A stretch of DNA of 37,382 nucleotides from Apostichopus californicus (Eukaryota; Echinodermata; Holothuroidea; Aspidochirotida; Stichopodidae): NCBI GenBank assembly GCA_020650975.1, contig JAIPMN010003567.1:1-37382 (forward strand), written 5' to 3'. The notes under the pieces were generated by a model, which worked only from the letters and a program-made list of their open reading frames with translations, did no database searches and had not been told where the DNA came from. Every line of letters starts with the position of its first letter. The first letter of the stretch is position 1. Positions 28,501-37,382 of this stretch are shown here, piece after piece. The position numbers and the translations under genes were made by a program.

Positions 28501-31500
28501 CACTACAAATTGTCACCATAGTTGATTTTTAAGTCGTGCTTTGCATCATTAATTTTAATAACACACAAAAGATATTCCATATCGCCCTATCATCTTTAAT
28601 AACCAACCATTAACCTTTCATCTGTTCATGTATACACTTACCTGGTGCATTGGTCAGTATTGATGACAGATCGATAATGTTCATTTCCCCTTCCTCATAC
28701 TCAGCGTCAGTTTGGTCTACCGTCACAAAGTCAGCGTTGGGAAGATTCTGCAGTTGCCCAGGTCCTCCCTTGCTAGGCCCTTTAGCCGTCCCTGGGTTGA
28801 TTGGTTGATTCTCACTCTGTGGATCCCCCGCTGAGGTCTGCAAAATTACGGTTAGTGTTTGATATACAGAGTGCTTCTGTATAATACCAAGGGGAAAGGG
28901 GCTGCGGTAGAGATAAGCCAAACTGGCTCGTAAATATGAATGAAGAACATTAAGCAGCACATTATTTACCACTTGCTCACCCGAAATGTTCTAGCATGTG
29001 ATCGAAGCTATTACGGATACGTCTTAAAGGAGACACACACCCAATCATCATCTTTAGCTAGCTCATATATGACAGAGATCTATGTGAAGATCAACTCCCC
29101 CCAAACAGCTAATAAAACTCTTGCTCCGTTTGGGAGATATCTAGTTTACAACTCGTGTCTTGGCACTGTAATTCTGTGATTTCGTAGTACCAATAGCATA
29201 TTAAACCTTTGACTGTCTTTTTACTTTACTTTTCATATTTTCAAGGTGAAATGTTAACAGTTTTGACCTTCAAAACATGAGGTCATGTAACCAACTTTAA
29301 TATTTTAGATTTTTGCATATTCAAAACCCATCTACAATATAGAAAATGAACATTGTGTTAAATTACAAAACAAAACAAAACAACATAAGAAATTGTAGTA
29401 CAATGTCTTATTTATACTTGATCAAGTCTTCAGCCTAACAGGTGAAAAAATATAAAATCTGTGATATCTCTCAAATGGAATAAGATATTTATTTTAGCTG
29501 TTTTGGGAATTTCTTTATGACAGATATATCTCTATCTCATACATTAATAATGATGTTTGAGTTTGTGTGTCCCTCAACTTTAATCATTTTTCTTACCAGT
29601 AGAATTGAGTCATTCCAAACAATGCGGTTCTACAGACTTGCGTTTGAAGACTTAAAGGGAATTAGGGAAGGTAGAACGACTCACTGCAAGCCCATTGCAG
29701 TCTACGTCACCTCGTATCTTCACTTAATGTTACAAATTAAAACGATACAAACTAATCTTAAATGGAACCTTATGTAGATTCATACTTCATACAGTTCTCT
29801 CCTTTCAATTCAAAAGTCAACCACCCAGTTTAATGTTTCGATCTTAAGATCGGAGACTGATCTGTAGCCAGGGGGTAGGAGCCGGGAGGGAGGGGGAGGC
29901 ACTGGGGGTACGTTCCCCCACTTTTTTCCAAAGTAGCAAATGTGCCCTACTGGCAAATAAAATGTGCCCCATTGATGAAGAACTGTCTTTTGGATATCTT
30001 AAGCCTTTGTTAATTTTAATATTTTATTTTAATTATTTATTTTCAGTCTGTACATGCTATTTTTAAAATAGCATCCCATATCTTTTTGAAGCACGGTTAA
30101 CAATAAACAATCTCAAAAAATAAAAAAAATAAATGTTGCAGCGCACCATAATAGTATTGATAGCATACTAACACATAATATATATTTAAGTGATTGGCCG
30201 GTGTGTATCGGTTTATAGCATGGTGGTTGTAGAATGAGAAAGTGCCCCTCTGATGTTGTGCCCCTCCCACTTTTTGGAAGCTTCCTACCCCCCCTGTCTA
30301 TAGCCTACCTCGGTCTGTGGATCTTCTGCCTTTCGTAGGATCAGTTTCTCCAAGAATTTCTTTCGTTGAAGTCTGCCACCGAGCTCAGAATAATCTGTTC
30401 TGATTTTATCCAACCTGAACAAAGATAAACCGAATGGCTAAATTAAGATCAGGCTTTTACACAGGAGGCAAAACCATCAATTATGTTATGGGGGAGGGGG
30501 GGGGGGATATTTGTAACATCATGGGGGTGCTTACATGCAAAACGGTCCTTTTTTTGTGCCATATTTGAAACAATGCTTGAAACAATGGTTATAGGTTGTA
30601 CCATACGTAGGTGTTACATATTTATGTTCTGTACACTAGGAACTTTCTGAATATTCTGTCAAATGTGTGTGTGGGGGGGGGGGGGGCTGATTCTCATTGG
30701 GTTTTATTATGGGGAAGTTCCCCTAGAAGTATATGTGTTTATGTCCCTTATTTTAAATATAGAAGACAGGCTGTTCAAATAACGGACTTTCCTTGCAGCC
30801 GCCGATACATTGTCTCGTCGTATGACCTCATACGTTGGGGTTCGTCTACACATAGTCTGGCGCATATGAAACCGGCTTATCGGATAATTATTTATTGTAG
30901 CAACCTGAGTTTTACATGATACAGGAAGTTATTCAATAAGGCTTATCTATACGATTGACGCATATATTTACACTGGCGACTGTTATTTATAAATGTTTCT
31001 GACTCATGTGAAATGGTTTTCGTCTGAGGAGAATGTAAACAGAAATGCATAAATCATGAGTAAATGTATATATATATACTATTGTTACGTTATGTTACAC
31101 GAAGAATATGAAGGATTACATACATGGTAACAAATTATACGAAGTCATTCAGCTATGGTCTGAAAATGATGATATCATAAAAGACACAAGACACGGAGAG
31201 ATAGGGTTGGGGTGGTGGTTGTGGTGGTGGGGGGGGGGGGGGTGGGGGGAGGGTCGAGGGGGGGGGGGGGGTGGGGGGAGGGTCGAGAAGGAAGGGGTTA
31301 GGTCGAATGAGATTTATTATGTGCGATTTATTGGATCTCTATTTATCCTTGTTAAGAACGCTTTATGTTAATTCACGATACGATAATTATAATTAAATAA
31401 AAAACGTTTAAAAAAGAAACAAACATACCTTTTATTCATCTTTTTCAATAACAAGGCCGGTTCTTCTTTGTCAAGATTTTCAAATGGATCCAAAGTTAGT

Positions 31501-34500
31501 ATTTCTACAGGCGGACAAAGTGAAAAAGGTTTAAGGAGGTATAGACGCTATTATAAGGATATTATCACGCAATAATAGTTTACTGGGATAGTTACTTTAT
31601 ATGCCTATGTTGGTATATTCTTTAAGATATTAACATTAGTCGAAAATAAGACGGATAAGAGAAGCTTTATTAATTATTATCTAATCTTACAGTTTTACCA
31701 TTTCCATGGTAACGGAGAGAGAAGAAAGAACTAAATTCATTTCATTTCATTTTCTTTAAATTTAATTTAATTTCAAACTAATTAAAATTGTTTCACGAAA
31801 CCTGTCGACTGTCGACTGCCACCGCTTTCGATCTCAAAATCTTAGACGGACATATCCGCAGTTCCAGCTCTCATAAATACCGACGTAGCCAAGATCCACA
31901 AGTACAACGCTCACTGTAATACCCCCCCCCCCCCACACACACACACCTCCCATCCACCTTACCACCGCCACTCAAACAACACGCACGCGCATATAGCCCT
32001 CGTTTTCCTTATCGATGTACAAGAAACACACTATTGGTGGTAAAAGTATTACAGAAAGTGGAAAAGTAAAACAATGTAGGGCCAATCTTCTTTCCGTTAT
32101 ACCCCCATAGAGCACCATTAGTCAACTTAGGCCCCCCCCCCCTCACCCCCACGCAACCCGCACCAACCCACGTAGTTGCAGATGGTTATTGCAAAACAGG
32201 GTACAAACTACTAAAAAATATACAAATCAACAAAACAAATATAAAGGATATACCTATTTCTTGTTTAGCTGCCGGACCAATCTTCATTTTTTCCGTAAAG
32301 TTGATAAAGTCTGGATGATCGACATGCACTGGCGCCATGACGAGGCTATGAATGACAAGTAATTACAATGATACATATATTAGGGCAAACATTGGATAAG
32401 TATGTGATTGGAATCAATTGATTATTTCCTACACAGATTGTGAAAACAAATCACTATTAATAAACAAAAAGGCTTGGTTTTCAATATTAAGGGAAGCACC
32501 ATCGCTCCAAAGTAAATCAGTTACAATTATGCCTTGTGTGATTAGGATATATATAGGGGTAACTAATGGGGTAAAACAACCCGGCTATGTTCAGGCAAAG
32601 AGAATAAACAATTGAGAAATGATATGAACTATATAGAATAATTACCAAAGTATACTTATTTCTCTCTTTGTTCCCTTCTCCTAATGCACCCTACCCTCCC
32701 ACCCCTCTCACTCCCTCCCCACCCCTCCACCCAAACCCACCGGGGAAGTATTTGGCCCTTCTATTCATTAAGCTTCATATAAACTATATTAACGTTCACA
32801 ATAGTCACATAGTTACACTGAAATGAGTTTTCTTTTCTTATTGTATGCGCATGTGTCAATATTCCTTTCCATATCACTTTTTAACCTTAGCTTCAACTGC
32901 GTGTTTCTCTGACCTGTCTGGTTGTGTCCTAGAATCCGGTGGATCGGCTCGGTAAAGCAATGAATGGCTGACGATATCAGCAGCTTTAGCCTGCCGGTTT
33001 TCCAGCTGATGAGAATAACCGAATCCGAATATCCCATAAGCGAAACACATCTCCATCTCGATGTAAGCGACATGCTGTCGTAGAAATAGCAAGATCGTTA
33101 TAATAATAATACATGCTCGGGAGCTCGTGAGACACCGTGGTAATAATGGGGACCATTGCAGGTTTATCCAATAGGTGGTTGAGTCACGTGCTGAAGGCCC
33201 CGAGGTCAAGAGGCCCACAATGTCGAGAAACCAAAAGCAACAGACTCTTTCCTGCAAGACAACCTACTTTCAATGTTCGGGTTGTGCCTGCATTTCTTAT
33301 TAGGGTAAGGTGAGGGGAGGGATGGAGGCAAACATATGGTGCCTTAGGACCCTGTAGAGGGTTTTAATGCCGCACTGTAAAACAAAATGGCAGCTTTTTA
33401 TGTGTTCATTAGCTCGACTATGACTATAGACAGCATTCTTTCATATGGTGTTGAAATACTTTTTAACATGTCTAAATGATAATGTTATTTTCAGGCAATG
33501 CTTTATGCCTTCGAAATTTGTTACTATATATATATATTATCAATCAAGATGGCCTGTTCCAGAGGTGCATGGCAAGAGATTGAACATGCCGGCCACAGTG
33601 AAAATTCTGCACACAATGTGTGGGCCGTAGACTACATTTAAGGATCTTCTCATGTGACCAAAATGAAAATATTACATTAAATTTCTGCATGCGCAATGTC
33701 TATCTGATTTGATGAAATAATGTGGTAAACCATATATAGACCGATTTAGCGATATTCTCTCACTTAACTTACCTGCTGTCTAAACCGAAGATCATAACTT
33801 CCGGCAGCGTATAAATTCTAAGGTAGAAAATAAAATAGAAACTTCATTCTAAATAGTCATTCTGAAAAGCAGTTCGTCTGTTGTACACTGTCTGTTTATT
33901 TTTGTGGACGGCGGGAGGGGGGGGGGGGACTTTCTTGACAACAAACGTGGATGGTGTTGATTCATCACTTAGCACAAGCCAATAACGTCTTCAAGAATCA
34001 CAAAGTTCGGTGATGAAATAAGCATATCGTACCTTTATAATGTCATAAATATGCATATCCTTGTGTCCGAGGATTCGATGAACGTGAGCAGTCACTACCA
34101 TAATAAGATCGACCCGCACTTGGTTTTGAGGCGCACTGCGATCTCTTGATAACTGCAGGCGTACAGGAAAAAGAGGAACAAAAAAATGAGCTCTCATTAC
34201 TGAAGGTTTTTACCTCTGTACCTCCCCAATCTGCTAATGGTGAAAGAGGAAGTTTTTAACAGGAGTGGGTGTGTTTTAAACCTATATCGATGAAGAGTAA
34301 AATTGATACGCTATTCTGTACAACAGCTCTTGCGTCCATTTCAATTTACAAAGGTTTGGGGGGGGGGGGCTAATTAGTTTTCCATAGATCGATAGATTAT
34401 GACTATAATATCACTGCTATAGCTACGTTAAGGGTATTCTCAAATAACCTTTATGGTGACATGCTTATAATATTTTCTCTCGTAAATCAGTGATGCAGAA

Positions 34501-36173
34501 AAGGTTTATTAGCGAAACTACTATGTAGTTGTGAACACTAATACGGTATACCGACTTACCATTTATGAACCTACGTACGGTATATACCGTAGTTGCTGTA
34601 AATGAGTCTAATATATATACTTACGGTCAATGAAAAGTTTTTCACGTCGTTGATAACAGTGGTTGGTTTCCCTCGGTTTGGGCAGACGCTCTTTGTGATT
34701 TTGGTCACTAAGCCAACGCGAACACGGATGTAAACCTCCGGCTCAGGAACTACGAAGTCTTCCAGAGGTTAAGAAATTTGTCATACCATGACTTCGATAC
34801 TCAGGATAAACATAAGCATCTAAAATGAATCATTTAAATTAGGGAATTCTTCAAGCAAAATTCTCACATATAGGTTCTTGAACTAGTATGTAATTTTCCA
34901 CACTAGCCTGATGTGCGGTCGCACTTGTGTATAACCCCCTATAGAAGTGAACCTGGTGAATATTTCATATAGGCTACATTTGTTTCTAAAATGACAATTA
35001 ATTAAAGTTGAAAATTAATATCATCATCCTCATATGAGATTAAATGTTCTTAGCCAGTTATGACATTATAATTGACAAATCTTATCGCATCAAAAAGTCA
35101 ACATTAAATAATTCGTTAAATAACTCTGAGTCACAATACCAGGTTGTTTATGCATATTCGCGTGATAAATTACAGTCATGAAGTAGGAATCGCTTTCAAC
35201 ATCAGAAGGTCTGACGATAAGGTGGTGGATACAGTCCCGTGGTCCTGGGTCACTTTTACAGTTTCCATGCAAACTTTGGATGAAAGAACAATGTATTCTC
35301 ATTTCATGATGTAAAAAAAGTTTTAAAATATGGGGACCTGGTCATATAAATGTTACCCGGGCCCAATCGTAATCTCGACGCCATTGAGCATCAGCTTTAC
35401 ATTTGACCCAACTGATGTCCCCAAAGTCTGCAAATGACGTAAGAGGATACGATTTTCATCAAGTTTCAGAGACTTCACGTGAACACTCAAGACGCCACTC
35501 TGTTAACAGAACGAAAACTGAAATAATTGGTACATAATGAAAAGATGGATTTCATTAGCTGTTCGGAAGTTTTAGGCAAAGTTTGGTATCAACCTCTGTC
35601 AAATGTTTTAATACATGTCATATTTTGTAATCATGGTTTATAAATAAGACTCAGTCATATCCTAACTAAAGCGTATTTGATATTTTGTGTGTGTCACAAA
35701 CGGATCGATCGTTGCTATAGGGACAAATTTGAAAATATGATTAGGTCATGTTGGAAAACTGTTCAGTCGAAATATTATGAGCTGCATTTGATTTTGAATT
35801 GTTAATTAAAGGTATCACTGACCAATCCATATAATATTCAAAATGATAGAAGAACACTCGTTCTCTTAATTATTGATCACTGTGGATTCAACTTAAGTTG
35901 CTTATAATTAATGGGTTATACCTCGCTTTGTCTCATCAATCAAGAGTCCTACAAATAAAGTGGTATGTATTTGTCTATTTGCGAATCTTCAAAATTAAAT
36001 CAAATTTCTGGCGATTTTGTTGACTAAATAACAGGCAATGTTTAGACACTTTACTTTTTACCGATACACTGCCGCTTGGAGTATAGCATATGGTCTGTGC
36101 TTTAACGGAGCTTGGCGTGTCTCTAACGTTCCAACGAAATTGATAGAGAACATAAAGGTTGTAATTTGAAGCT
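25255..36173 (-). CDS. C2-domain protein, possibly C2CD6/CATSPERT-like; 13 exons, 5' incomplete
   Basis: Exons 36173-36062, 35499-35357, 35273-35140, 34749-34625, 34152-34033, 33817-33773, 33074-32914, 32345-32254, 31504-31429, 30414-30309, 28837-28642, 28044-27983 and 25503-25255 join into 1621 nt, about 540 residues plus TAA, all GT-AG and in one phase. Residues about 39-245 follow a C2 strand order: GVLSVHVKSL, EVYIRVRVGLVTKI, VRVDLIMVVTAHVHRILG, GSYDLRFRQQ, then IEMEMCFAYG. A basic helical stretch follows (LLLKKMNKRLDKIRTDYSEL and onward, about 325-365), then a disordered acidic/Ser tail. The FGFGYSHQL after the C2 end and the later VHVDHPDFINF segment suggest C2CD6 (CATSPERT), the CatSper-targeting subunit of sperm, but this rests on memory of the family and is uncertain. 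Other C2 scaffold proteins remain possible. The first exon or exons lie further upstream. Confidence 0.8.
25504..27982. other. Last intron of the C2-protein gene
   Basis: A 2.5-kb intron carrying a LINE remnant (27250-27905), a T-rich tract at 26966-26990, and otherwise no supported feature. Confidence 0.55.
27250..27905 (-). mobile_element. CR1-like LINE remnant, reverse transcriptase C-terminal part
   Basis: Minus-strand readings in order: RQTTLDRRNLNETINNELFG, KLLSVRIDTNLTWNVRIDFD, ISDRIALLR, then CVARVMLDASYDEMSRDLLN, VYNSLHGLA and KTEFHRKLFSYIAAKQ. These match the ordered blocks at the end of CR1/Jockey-clade reverse transcriptases (LLGVxID.NLTWN.HID, ARxILDASYD, VYNSLHGLAP, AAKxWNxLP). 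Frameshifts and stops separate the blocks, so it is inactive. It has the same orientation as the host gene. Confidence 0.8.
27983..28044 (-). CDS. C2-protein exon
   Basis: A 62-nt exon encoding IVGRTNPRSKGVSNLGSVDK. It completes a Gly codon from the previous exon and ends in phase 0. The acceptor is CTCAG and the donor GTGAGT. Confidence 0.75.
28248..28255. promoter_or_regulatory. Full CRE palindrome TGACGTCA
   Basis: A perfect cAMP-response element in the intron between the C2-protein exons at 28642 and 28044. CREM/CREB sites are typical of sperm genes, but one 8-mer can occur by chance. Confidence 0.3.
28642..28837 (-). CDS. C2-protein exon, low-complexity and acidic
   Basis: Encodes a Gly/Pro/Gln/Asn-rich stretch and then NADFVTVDQTDAEYEEGEMN and IIDLSSILTNAP. 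The acidic short motif at the end could be a binding site (inference). The acceptor is TTGCAG and the donor GTAAGT. Confidence 0.8.
28838..30308. other. C2-protein intron carrying a hAT element
   Basis: A 1.5-kb intron. Its 5' part is the hAT element at 29869-30296. The rest holds only short, unsupported ORFs. Confidence 0.55.
29869..30296. mobile_element. hAT-like non-autonomous element, 428 bp, next to a splice donor
   Basis: The ends CAGGGGGTAGGAGCC and CAGGGGGGTAGGAAGC (reverse complement of the right end) are terminal inverted repeats. The flanks TCTGTAGC (29861-29868) and TCTATAGC (30297-30304) are an 8-bp target duplication with one mismatch. There is no transposase. Its right end is base 13 of the intron; the duplicated target supplies intron bases 5-12. 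Confidence 0.82.
30309..30414 (-). CDS. C2-protein exon, coiled coil
   Basis: Encodes LDKIRTDYSELGGRLQRKKF, then LEKLILRKAEDPQTE, a basic amphipathic helix. Its donor GTAGG is followed at intron base 13 by a hAT-type transposon. Confidence 0.82.
30415..31428. other. C2-protein intron with G-rich tracts
   Basis: Contains long plus-strand G runs at about 30490-30506, 30671-30687 and 31207-31281. The last gives a false glycine/tryptophan-rich ORF. Nothing else is identified. Confidence 0.55.
31207..31281. repeat. G-rich low-complexity tract with duplication
   Basis: Two copies of a poly-G, TGGGGGGAGGGTCGAG block in tandem, preceded by GGTGGTGG. Strongly G-quadruplex-prone on the plus strand, which is antisense to the gene. 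Confidence 0.85.
31429..31504 (-). CDS. C2-protein exon, start of coiled coil
   Basis: Encodes ILTLDPFENLDKEEPALLLK and KMNK, entering a charged helical region. The acceptor is CTGTAG and the donor GTATGT; two bases of Arg pass to the next exon. Confidence 0.8.
31921..32156. repeat. C-tract and CA-rich low-complexity region
   Basis: C runs of about a dozen at 31921 and 10 or more near 32132, the first followed by a short CA repeat. They are intronic. No feature is inferred beyond simple repeats. Confidence 0.7.
32254..32345 (-). CDS. C2-protein exon after the C2 domain
   Basis: Encodes VMAPVHVDHPDFINFTEKMK and IGPAAKQEI. It contains a strong-Kozak ATG at 32336-32338, so a shorter protein could start here. 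The phase fits the exons on both sides, favouring a single gene. Confidence 0.8.
32914..33074 (-). CDS. C2-protein exon, end of C2 domain
   Basis: Encodes HVAYIEMEMCFAYGIFGFGY and SHQLENRQAKAADIV, then a Pro/Asp stretch. The donor GTCAGA at 32913 keeps the frame open into the next exon. Without splicing, translation would stop 13 codons later at 32874. Confidence 0.8.
33773..33817 (-). CDS. C2-protein micro-exon
   Basis: A 45-nt, phase-0 exon encoding NLYAAGSYDLRFRQQ, the seventh C2 strand (the usual W/Y-x-L pattern). The acceptor is CCTTAG and the donor GTAAGT. Removing it would keep the frame but break the domain. Confidence 0.78.
34033..34152 (-). CDS. C2-protein exon, core C2 strands
   Basis: Encodes QVRVDLIMVVTAHVHRILGH and KDMHIYDIIK. 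This corresponds to the C2 strand carrying the V-D/G-x-x motif near the third calcium loop; the usual run of Asp ligands is not evident, so calcium binding is doubtful. The exon is 120 nt, phase 0 at both ends. Confidence 0.83.
34625..34749 (-). CDS. C2-protein exon, core C2 strands
   Basis: Encodes PEPEVYIRVRVGLVTKITKS, then VINDVKNFSLT, the typical second to fourth C2 strands. A second in-phase acceptor at 34758 would add three residues (DFV). The donor is GTAAGT. Confidence 0.83.
35140..35273 (-). CDS. C2-protein exon
   Basis: Encodes LHGNCKSDPGPRDCIHHLIV and then SDSYFMTVIYHANMHKQP. It has two cysteines and reads like a loop plus strand inserted between C2 strands. The donor is GTATTG. 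The phases on both sides agree with the neighbouring exons. Confidence 0.75.
35357..35499 (-). CDS. C2-protein exon, start of C2 domain
   Basis: Encodes SGVLSVHVKSLKLDENRILL, which looks like the first C2 strand, then GSNVKLMLNGVEITIGP. Phase 0 in, two bases of Gly out. The acceptor is TTAACAG and the donor GTAACA. The following intron is only 83 bp. Confidence 0.8.
36062..36173 (-). CDS. C2-protein exon, first one seen
   Basis: Encodes NYNLYVLYQFRWNVRDTPSS and then VKAQTICYTPSGSVS, open in one frame. A stop lies just upstream in that frame, so an acceptor must fall at 36174-36175 (TAAAG) or two bases later; both fit. It needs two bases from an earlier exon that is not visible. The donor is GTAAAA. 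Confidence 0.6.
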
Positions 36174-36520
36174 CTTTAAGAAATTGTGCCTCTCTTTTAC
36201 CGAAATGTTAAGTTACAATTTAACGTTTGCTTTTGCTTTTGCTTTTTTAACGAATATATAAAACCAGTCACGGGGTGTGGGGAGAGGGGGGGGGTACATA
36301 TGTCACTACGTCGGAGATAATAATAAGTAGTATAATTGGACCTCACCGGAGTACCACGAAGTGAAAAAAAAACACGTCTTGTCTTTGCGAACACTAAGTT
36401 ATCACTCCCCTCCTAACCTGTTCCACACCCCCATTTGAACCAACACACGCAACACGCGATTTAAACAAATCACGCACAACACACATCCCAAGCAACACAC
36501 ACCACCGACAAGCGAATAAA

Positions 36521-36955
36521 TTAACACAACATCGTTACATCTTTAATACATCATGACCAAAGCTGTGCCTTTGTTTAAACCTGAATACTAATCTTAATAA
36601 TTAACAATTCAAATCAAAATTAACTGAATCACAACATCGTTACATTTAAATCCATCAAGAACCAATCCGCTCCTTTGTTTAAAACTGAATAGCAATGTAA
36701 CGATGTTGTAATTGAGTTAATTTTGATTTGAATTGTTAAGTAGTAAGATTATAATATTCAGCTTTAAGCTAAAGTTAACTCTATCACAACATCGTTATAT
36801 TTGAATCCACAAAGAACAAATCCACGCCTTTGTTTAAAACTGAATAGTAATTTAACGATGTTGTAATTGAGTTAATTTTGATTTGAATTGTTAATAAGTA
36901 AAATTATAATATTCAGCTTTAAATTAAATTAACTCAATCACAACATCATTACAGC
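36521..36955. repeat. Tandem array of palindromic units, about 155 bp each
   Basis: CACAACATCGTTA-type motifs start at 36525, 36630, 36785 and 36939, spaced 105, 155 and 154 bp. Between them lie inverted copies (TAACGATGTTGT). One unit forms a long hairpin: about 46-base arms at 36601-36646 and 36693-36738 round a loop of about 46 bases. It looks like a MITE-derived satellite. Confidence 0.85.
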
Positions 36956-37227
36956 TTGTTTAGTGCTACCTTTAGTAATTCTGGCGGATTGTGATCAAGT
37001 TTTGATGAAATCAACTTGATGAAGGATAAAGCACATGTTCTCTTATAGCTTCGCGAAGTTACATGATGATGGCATTTAGATTTGGCTACTACATTTTTTC
37101 GCTAAAAGCTATAGGCCTAGGCCTAGCCACTATTGAAGACAACGGTATATTTGCGCCACAATGAAGAGTTTGGGCATATATTGTATGAACGTTTGTACAA
37201 TATCACATTGTTTTCCACAAAGACAAG

Positions 37228-37273
37228 ATGGCGCTCATTGTTCATGACGTAAATACCGACTTCGCGAATACCT
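37228..37273 (+). promoter_or_regulatory. Possible plus-strand first exon with YY1-like AAGATGGCG
   Basis: ACAAGATGGCG resembles the start-site YY1 motif of housekeeping genes. The ATG at 37228-37230 reads MALIVHDVNTDFANT up to a GTGAGG donor at 37274. It would be a gene divergent from the C2-protein gene. Only this short piece is visible. Confidence 0.2.
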
Positions 37274-37313
37274 GTGAGGAATTATCATGAAATCGGAGCC
37301 GAAATTTACGTCA
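37245..37313. promoter_or_regulatory. Two CRE-like sites, TGACGTAA and TTACGTCA
   Basis: TGACGTAA at 37245-37252 and its reverse complement at 37306-37313, 61 bp apart in opposite orientations. They may mark a promoter shared by the C2-protein gene and a divergent gene. This is inference from motif spacing. Confidence 0.3.
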
Positions 37314-37382
37314 AATCCAAAGTTGGGAGAAAACATTGTAGGCCTACGTATATTTGGGAATTTTTACAGAATCATATGTGTT

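Larger units (their letters stand above)
36174..37382. other. 5' flank or first intron of the C2-protein gene
   Basis: No phase-compatible upstream exon was found, so the gene's start lies beyond the window or was missed. The region holds a (GCTTTT)n-like tract near 36227, the palindromic array at 36521-36955 and CRE-like sites near the right edge. Confidence 0.45.

Noticed and set aside
31108..31371. Gly/Trp-rich ORF
   Set aside because: Translation of a G-rich tract; nothing supports coding.
31700..31715. Second X-box-like site (TTTCCATGGTAAC)
   Set aside because: One half-site is perfect but the other has two mismatches.
32874..33257. 127-codon minus-strand ORF as an independent gene
   Set aside because: Only its second half is coding-like and it splices into the C2-protein exon chain at both ends; the N-terminal part is intron.
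33445..33630. Plus-strand ORF of 61 codons
   Set aside because: A/T-rich intronic sequence with no domain and no consistent coding signal.
1..37382. CRISPR array, prokaryotic operon or defence system
   Set aside because: The tandem repeats lack unique spacers of regular size, and the genes are spliced eukaryotic genes.

Overview
This window is eukaryotic. Its genes are split into short exons with GT-AG introns of about 80 bp to 7.5 kb, it contains fragments of metazoan-type transposons, and it has no bacterial gene layout. The two recognisable genes, TAGGCCTA-rich spacers, long C/G homopolymer runs and CR1-like LINE pieces suggest a marine invertebrate deuterostome, perhaps an echinoderm such as a sea cucumber. 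That placement is inference, not proof.

Both genes lie on the minus strand, head to tail. Gene 1 (4737-22203) is a confident LRRC71 orthologue. Fourteen exons join in one consistent phase into a 544-residue protein that follows vertebrate LRRC71 from end to end: an N-terminal block, leucine-rich repeats, a long lysine-rich linker and a C-terminal repeat block. Gene 2 (25255 to at least 36173, 5' end not seen) has thirteen exons that also join in one phase, giving about 540 residues. It carries a C2-type beta-strand pattern, then a basic coiled-coil stretch and a low-complexity acidic/serine-rich tail. The best guess is a C2CD6/CATSPERT-like protein, which targets the sperm CatSper channel, but the name is tentative. 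If it is right, the window is a pair of sperm or ciliary genes about 3 kb apart.

Layout. Positions 1-480 hold a 157-bp tandem repeat. Positions 480-4000 have no supported gene but carry plus-strand polyadenylation signals (possible 3' UTR tail of a gene to the left) and an RFX X-box. Positions 4010-4440 are a 22-bp minisatellite just downstream of LRRC71. Positions 4617-4737 are a duplicated block running up to its stop codon. Positions 4737-22203 are LRRC71, with a 14-bp G-rich repeat and a 47-bp repeat in its introns, and a CR1-like LINE remnant and an intact hAT MITE in the 7.5-kb first intron. Positions 22204-25254 are intergenic. Positions 25255-36173 are gene 2, with a second LINE remnant and a hAT MITE that inserted 13 nt inside a splice donor. 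Positions 36520-36960 are a palindromic tandem repeat, and 36174-37382 is the 5' flank with CRE-like sites.

No prokaryotic system, CRISPR array, rRNA or intact tRNA was found. The most noteworthy items are the gene pair, the splice-site-adjacent transposon, the recent intronic tandem repeats and the palindromic array.
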